DNA of 13,659 nt. It comes from Lachnospiraceae bacterium. Its GTDB lineage: Bacteria > Bacillota_A > Clostridia > Lachnospirales > Lachnospiraceae. The stretch covers positions 1-13,659 of the forward strand of contig JAILCT010000066.1 in the NCBI GenBank assembly GCA_024690425.1, in the 5' to 3' direction. The notes beneath the pieces are model-generated. The model saw only the letters and a list, made by a program, of their open reading frames with translations, was not told the DNA's origin and made no database searches. Positions 11,896 through 13,659 of this stretch are shown here, one piece after another; the stretch's first letter is position 1; each line of letters begins with the position of its first letter. Both the position numbers and the translations under genes were made by a program.

Positions 11896-13278
11896 TCAGT
11901 TATCGGCAAAGTTGAACATCTTCTCGAAACGGTCTCCGTTAAACTGTCTGGCTAACGATACACCTCCGCAGTGGCAGGAGTACATAAACGCCTCGCAGCG
12001 GGACAGCATATAGATTGAATACAGATAGTTCACCACTGTATCCTCAATGTAAGCATCATATTCTCCGTCAGGGTGGCGGAGCCTGTCAAGCTCACTGATC
12101 GTTGTGATCCCATCCTGAAAATCGGAAGCTCTGTAACGTTCCTGAGGCACAGAGACCAGATTCCTTCCAAATGCGCTGATCATGTCATCAAAAATATCAC
12201 CATCTTCGGTAGCAAGAAATATCTTATCGTAGCTTCCCTGCTCAAACCATTTCGCAACGACAGGTGCTACTTCCGAAAAAGCGCGGTGACAGTTACCCTC
12301 TCCCTCATCAGATGAAATGTAATCGATTCCGCGAAGCAGTACACCAAGCATCCGCTGATCCCGGATGACAGCGTCTCCGTACATCTTCATCTCACCCAAA
12401 AAGGTAGGCTGTACTATTGAAATATCCAGATCCACCTTCTGCCTGAGCATTTTTGTATGCATAACGGAATAAAGATCGATCAGGCGGATCGTATTGCCAT
12501 CACCCGCATCTTCCGGAGTAAATGGAAGCCTCAGGTACTTTTTAAGCATTCCATCCAAAAAGCAGGTGCAGCCGGGCTTGATCGTTACCTGCATGCCCAA
12601 TGCACCGAAGAAAGCCCTTGCGCGTCCGTAAGCCAGGAGGAGTCCTTCGATCCCCTCCGTTTTCGGCATCACAAGTTCCACATATTTCACATCCTCAGGA
12701 TCCAGCGGCGTAAGCCATTGGAATAAGAATACATGGTGGAATAACACCATGGCATCCATCCTGGTAAAATCACCATCGAAAGTTGACGGAACAAAATGTC
12801 CAAAAACAGGAAGCGCACCGGAAGGTGCCTGATCCGCATACATAAGCCTTGGGGTTTCCTCCTTGGATATAAACCATTGTATGCGTTCATCCGCAAAGAA
12901 AACGGTCTTGTCGGTAACGGCAAGCAGGACTCTTGCAAGCACCACGCTATACTCACTCACCTGTTCAAACCAGACGCTGTCATAGCCCTTTATCAGATCC
13001 AGGCACAGGCTTGCGGTCCTCTTCTCATCATAGGTCAGATATGAAGGATACAGAAGCATATTGTCATAATGCTTCGAATGTACATACTCTCCGCTCGCTT
13101 CTGCCCAGGACTGATTCTCATCATAGACGAGCCCATATAGGGGATTCCCTTCCCCGTCCGTCACGTCAAAGCATCTCTCACCTTCACTTACATATGCGAG
13201 TGCCTCATGGAAGATCTCCGGCCCATGCTTCAGCTTTCGGTAATTCATGCCTTCCCGGACTTCACACAGATTCAACAT
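11896..13278 (-). CDS. Fucosyltransferase-like (NodZ/O-FucT fold) glycosyltransferase candidate
   Basis: This 460-residue protein has no signal peptide or membrane helix. Its C-terminal half carries features of the GT23/O-fucosyltransferase superfamily: LGVLLRGIDY (311-320) in the position of the GVHIRR-type donor-site arginine, YDKIFLATED (350-359), a QERYRA region, and a final RCEAFMYSCHCGGVSLARQ (428-444) resembling the SxCSG...A end of NodZ/FUT8 enzymes. The fold uses a GDP-sugar; fucose is the usual donor but cannot be assumed. The N-terminal half (1-250) is not recognised. The ATG at 13276-13278 has AAGGAG ten bases upstream, only 5 bases after the stop of the preceding DUF362-like gene. 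A small DUF3006-like gene follows. Most likely a cytosolic enzyme adding sugars to a surface glycan; the specific call is tentative. Confidence 0.52.
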   Translation of the reverse strand: MLNLCEVREGMNYRKLKHGPEIFHEALAYVSEGERCFDVTDGEGNPLYGLVYDENQSWAEASGEYVHSKHYDNMLLYPSYLTYDEKRTASLCLDLIKGYDSVWFEQVSEYSVVLARVLLAVTDKTVFFADERIQWFISKEETPRLMYADQAPSGALPVFGHFVPSTFDGDFTRMDAMVLFHHVFLFQWLTPLDPEDVKYVELVMPKTEGIEGLLLAYGRARAFFGALGMQVTIKPGCTCFLDGMLKKYLRLPFTPEDAGDGNTIRLIDLYSVMHTKMLRQKVDLDISIVQPTFLGEMKMYGDAVIRDQRMLGVLLRGIDYISSDEGEGNCHRAFSEVAPVVAKWFEQGSYDKIFLATEDGDIFDDMISAFGRNLVSVPQERYRASDFQDGITTISELDRLRHPDGEYDAYIEDTVVNYLYSIYMLSRCEAFMYSCHCGGVSLARQFNGDRFEKMFNFADN

Positions 13279-13283
13279 ACCTA

Positions 13284-13659
13284 CTATTCTCCTTCTTCAA
13301 GAATGACCGCTGTTTTGCGCCTTAACATTTGGATTATCGCTTCTGCTGTGGGTGGACAGCCCATAACGCACTGTCCTGCATTCTGACAGCACCTCCCGAT
13401 CCCGATACCATCGAGTTCCCTCCCCCGGTGGCCCTGTCCTATATATATCCTGTCCTTTGTCTTAATTCCTTCTCTGTCTGCGATATACAGAGCCCTTACA
13501 AGTGAAGCAAAACAGGCTGAGCAGGCGCTGTCAGCTTCAACATTGGCTACAAGCCTCTTGATCATCCCGGATGCCTTGGGGTATTCCTGTGCATTCACCG
13601 GTTCATTAAGCTTTATTATATCATCTTCGGATAAATCTGTGCTACCTGCTCCCCACTTT
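13284..13659 (-). CDS. DUF362-like iron-sulfur protein (C-terminal part, cut by window edge)
   Basis: The frame is open from the right edge to a TAG at 13284-13286, giving the last 124 residues. A GTG at 13596-13598 is in frame but is probably internal, since coding continues upstream of it. The sequence has NVEADSACSACFASLVRAL, then DRIYIGQGHRG and a Cys-rich RCCQNAGQCVMGCPPTAEAI block. This GxC...GCPPTA-type ending, and the preceding AC-x-x-C segment, are typical of the C-terminal part of clostridial DUF362 proteins (PF04015), whose Cys residues suggest an iron-sulfur or metal site. Function is unknown. The fucosyltransferase-like gene begins 5 bases downstream, so the two are probably cotranscribed. 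Confidence 0.65.
   Translation of the reverse strand, partial: KWGAGSTDLSEDDIIKLNEPVNAQEYPKASGMIKRLVANVEADSACSACFASLVRALYIADREGIKTKDRIYIGQGHRGRELDGIGIGRCCQNAGQCVMGCPPTAEAIIQMLRRKTAVILEEGE

Noticed and set aside
1..13659. Search for CRISPR repeats, insertion sequences, phage genes, toxin-antitoxin pairs and tRNAs
   Set aside because: No regularly spaced repeats, transposase motifs, terminal inverted repeats, cloverleaf sequences or defence-gene families were seen by eye on either strand.

Overview
The window looks like chromosomal DNA from a low-to-mid GC Gram-positive anaerobe, most likely a clostridial Firmicute of the Lachnospiraceae type. The grounds are strong AGGAGG ribosome binding sites, sigma-A-like promoters (TTGACA/TATAAT), a CIRCE heat-shock operator, and the families present (YqeY, YwaF, PF14196 hydrolases, DUF362, BcsB in a Gram-positive setting). 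This assignment is inference; there is no rRNA or other phylogenetic marker here.

Layout. (1) 1-1771, minus strand: a cluster of L-2-amino-thiazoline-4-carboxylate (ATC) hydrolase-like genes. Two are complete and a third, cut by the left edge, looks related. A sigma-A-like promoter with an inverted-repeat operator precedes the first. A doubtful small membrane ORF with a terminator inside its 3' end lies between the first two. (2) 1936-2760, minus: a secreted SGNH/GDSL hydrolase. (3) 2761-3531, plus: a heat-shock module made of a CIRCE operator overlapping a near-consensus promoter, a 99-nt leader that can fold over the ribosome binding site, hsp20, and a bidirectional terminator. (4) 3562-4002, minus: a YqeY-family gene with its own promoter. 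(5) 4189-10200, minus: a three-gene exopolysaccharide operon encoding a GT-C-like multi-pass protein, a GT2 synthase with three N-terminal MshEN units, and a BcsB-like membrane-anchored protein. (6) 10352-11122, plus: a YwaF/TMEM164-family membrane protein, apparently from a leaderless mRNA. (7) 11097-11349, minus: a small membrane-protein gene that reads as one gene only if one base is removed. (8) 11463-11666, plus: a small orphan gene with a good promoter. (9) 11684-13659, minus: a DUF362-like protein (cut by the right edge), a fucosyltransferase-like protein and a small DUF3006-like protein, closely spaced.

How the parts work together. The exopolysaccharide operon has the logic of c-di-GMP-controlled synthases: a processive inner-membrane GT2, an extracytoplasmic BcsB-like partner, and a c-di-GMP sensor. 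Here the sensor appears to be MshEN repeats fused to the N terminus of the synthase, in place of the PilZ domain of BcsA or a separate receptor protein. The heat-shock module combines HrcA/CIRCE transcriptional control with what may be an RNA thermometer containing a UUGCU bulge like that of ROSE elements. These two regions are the most interesting parts of the window. No tRNA, rRNA, CRISPR array, insertion sequence or phage gene was seen, and no stretch over 300 bases lacks a gene.
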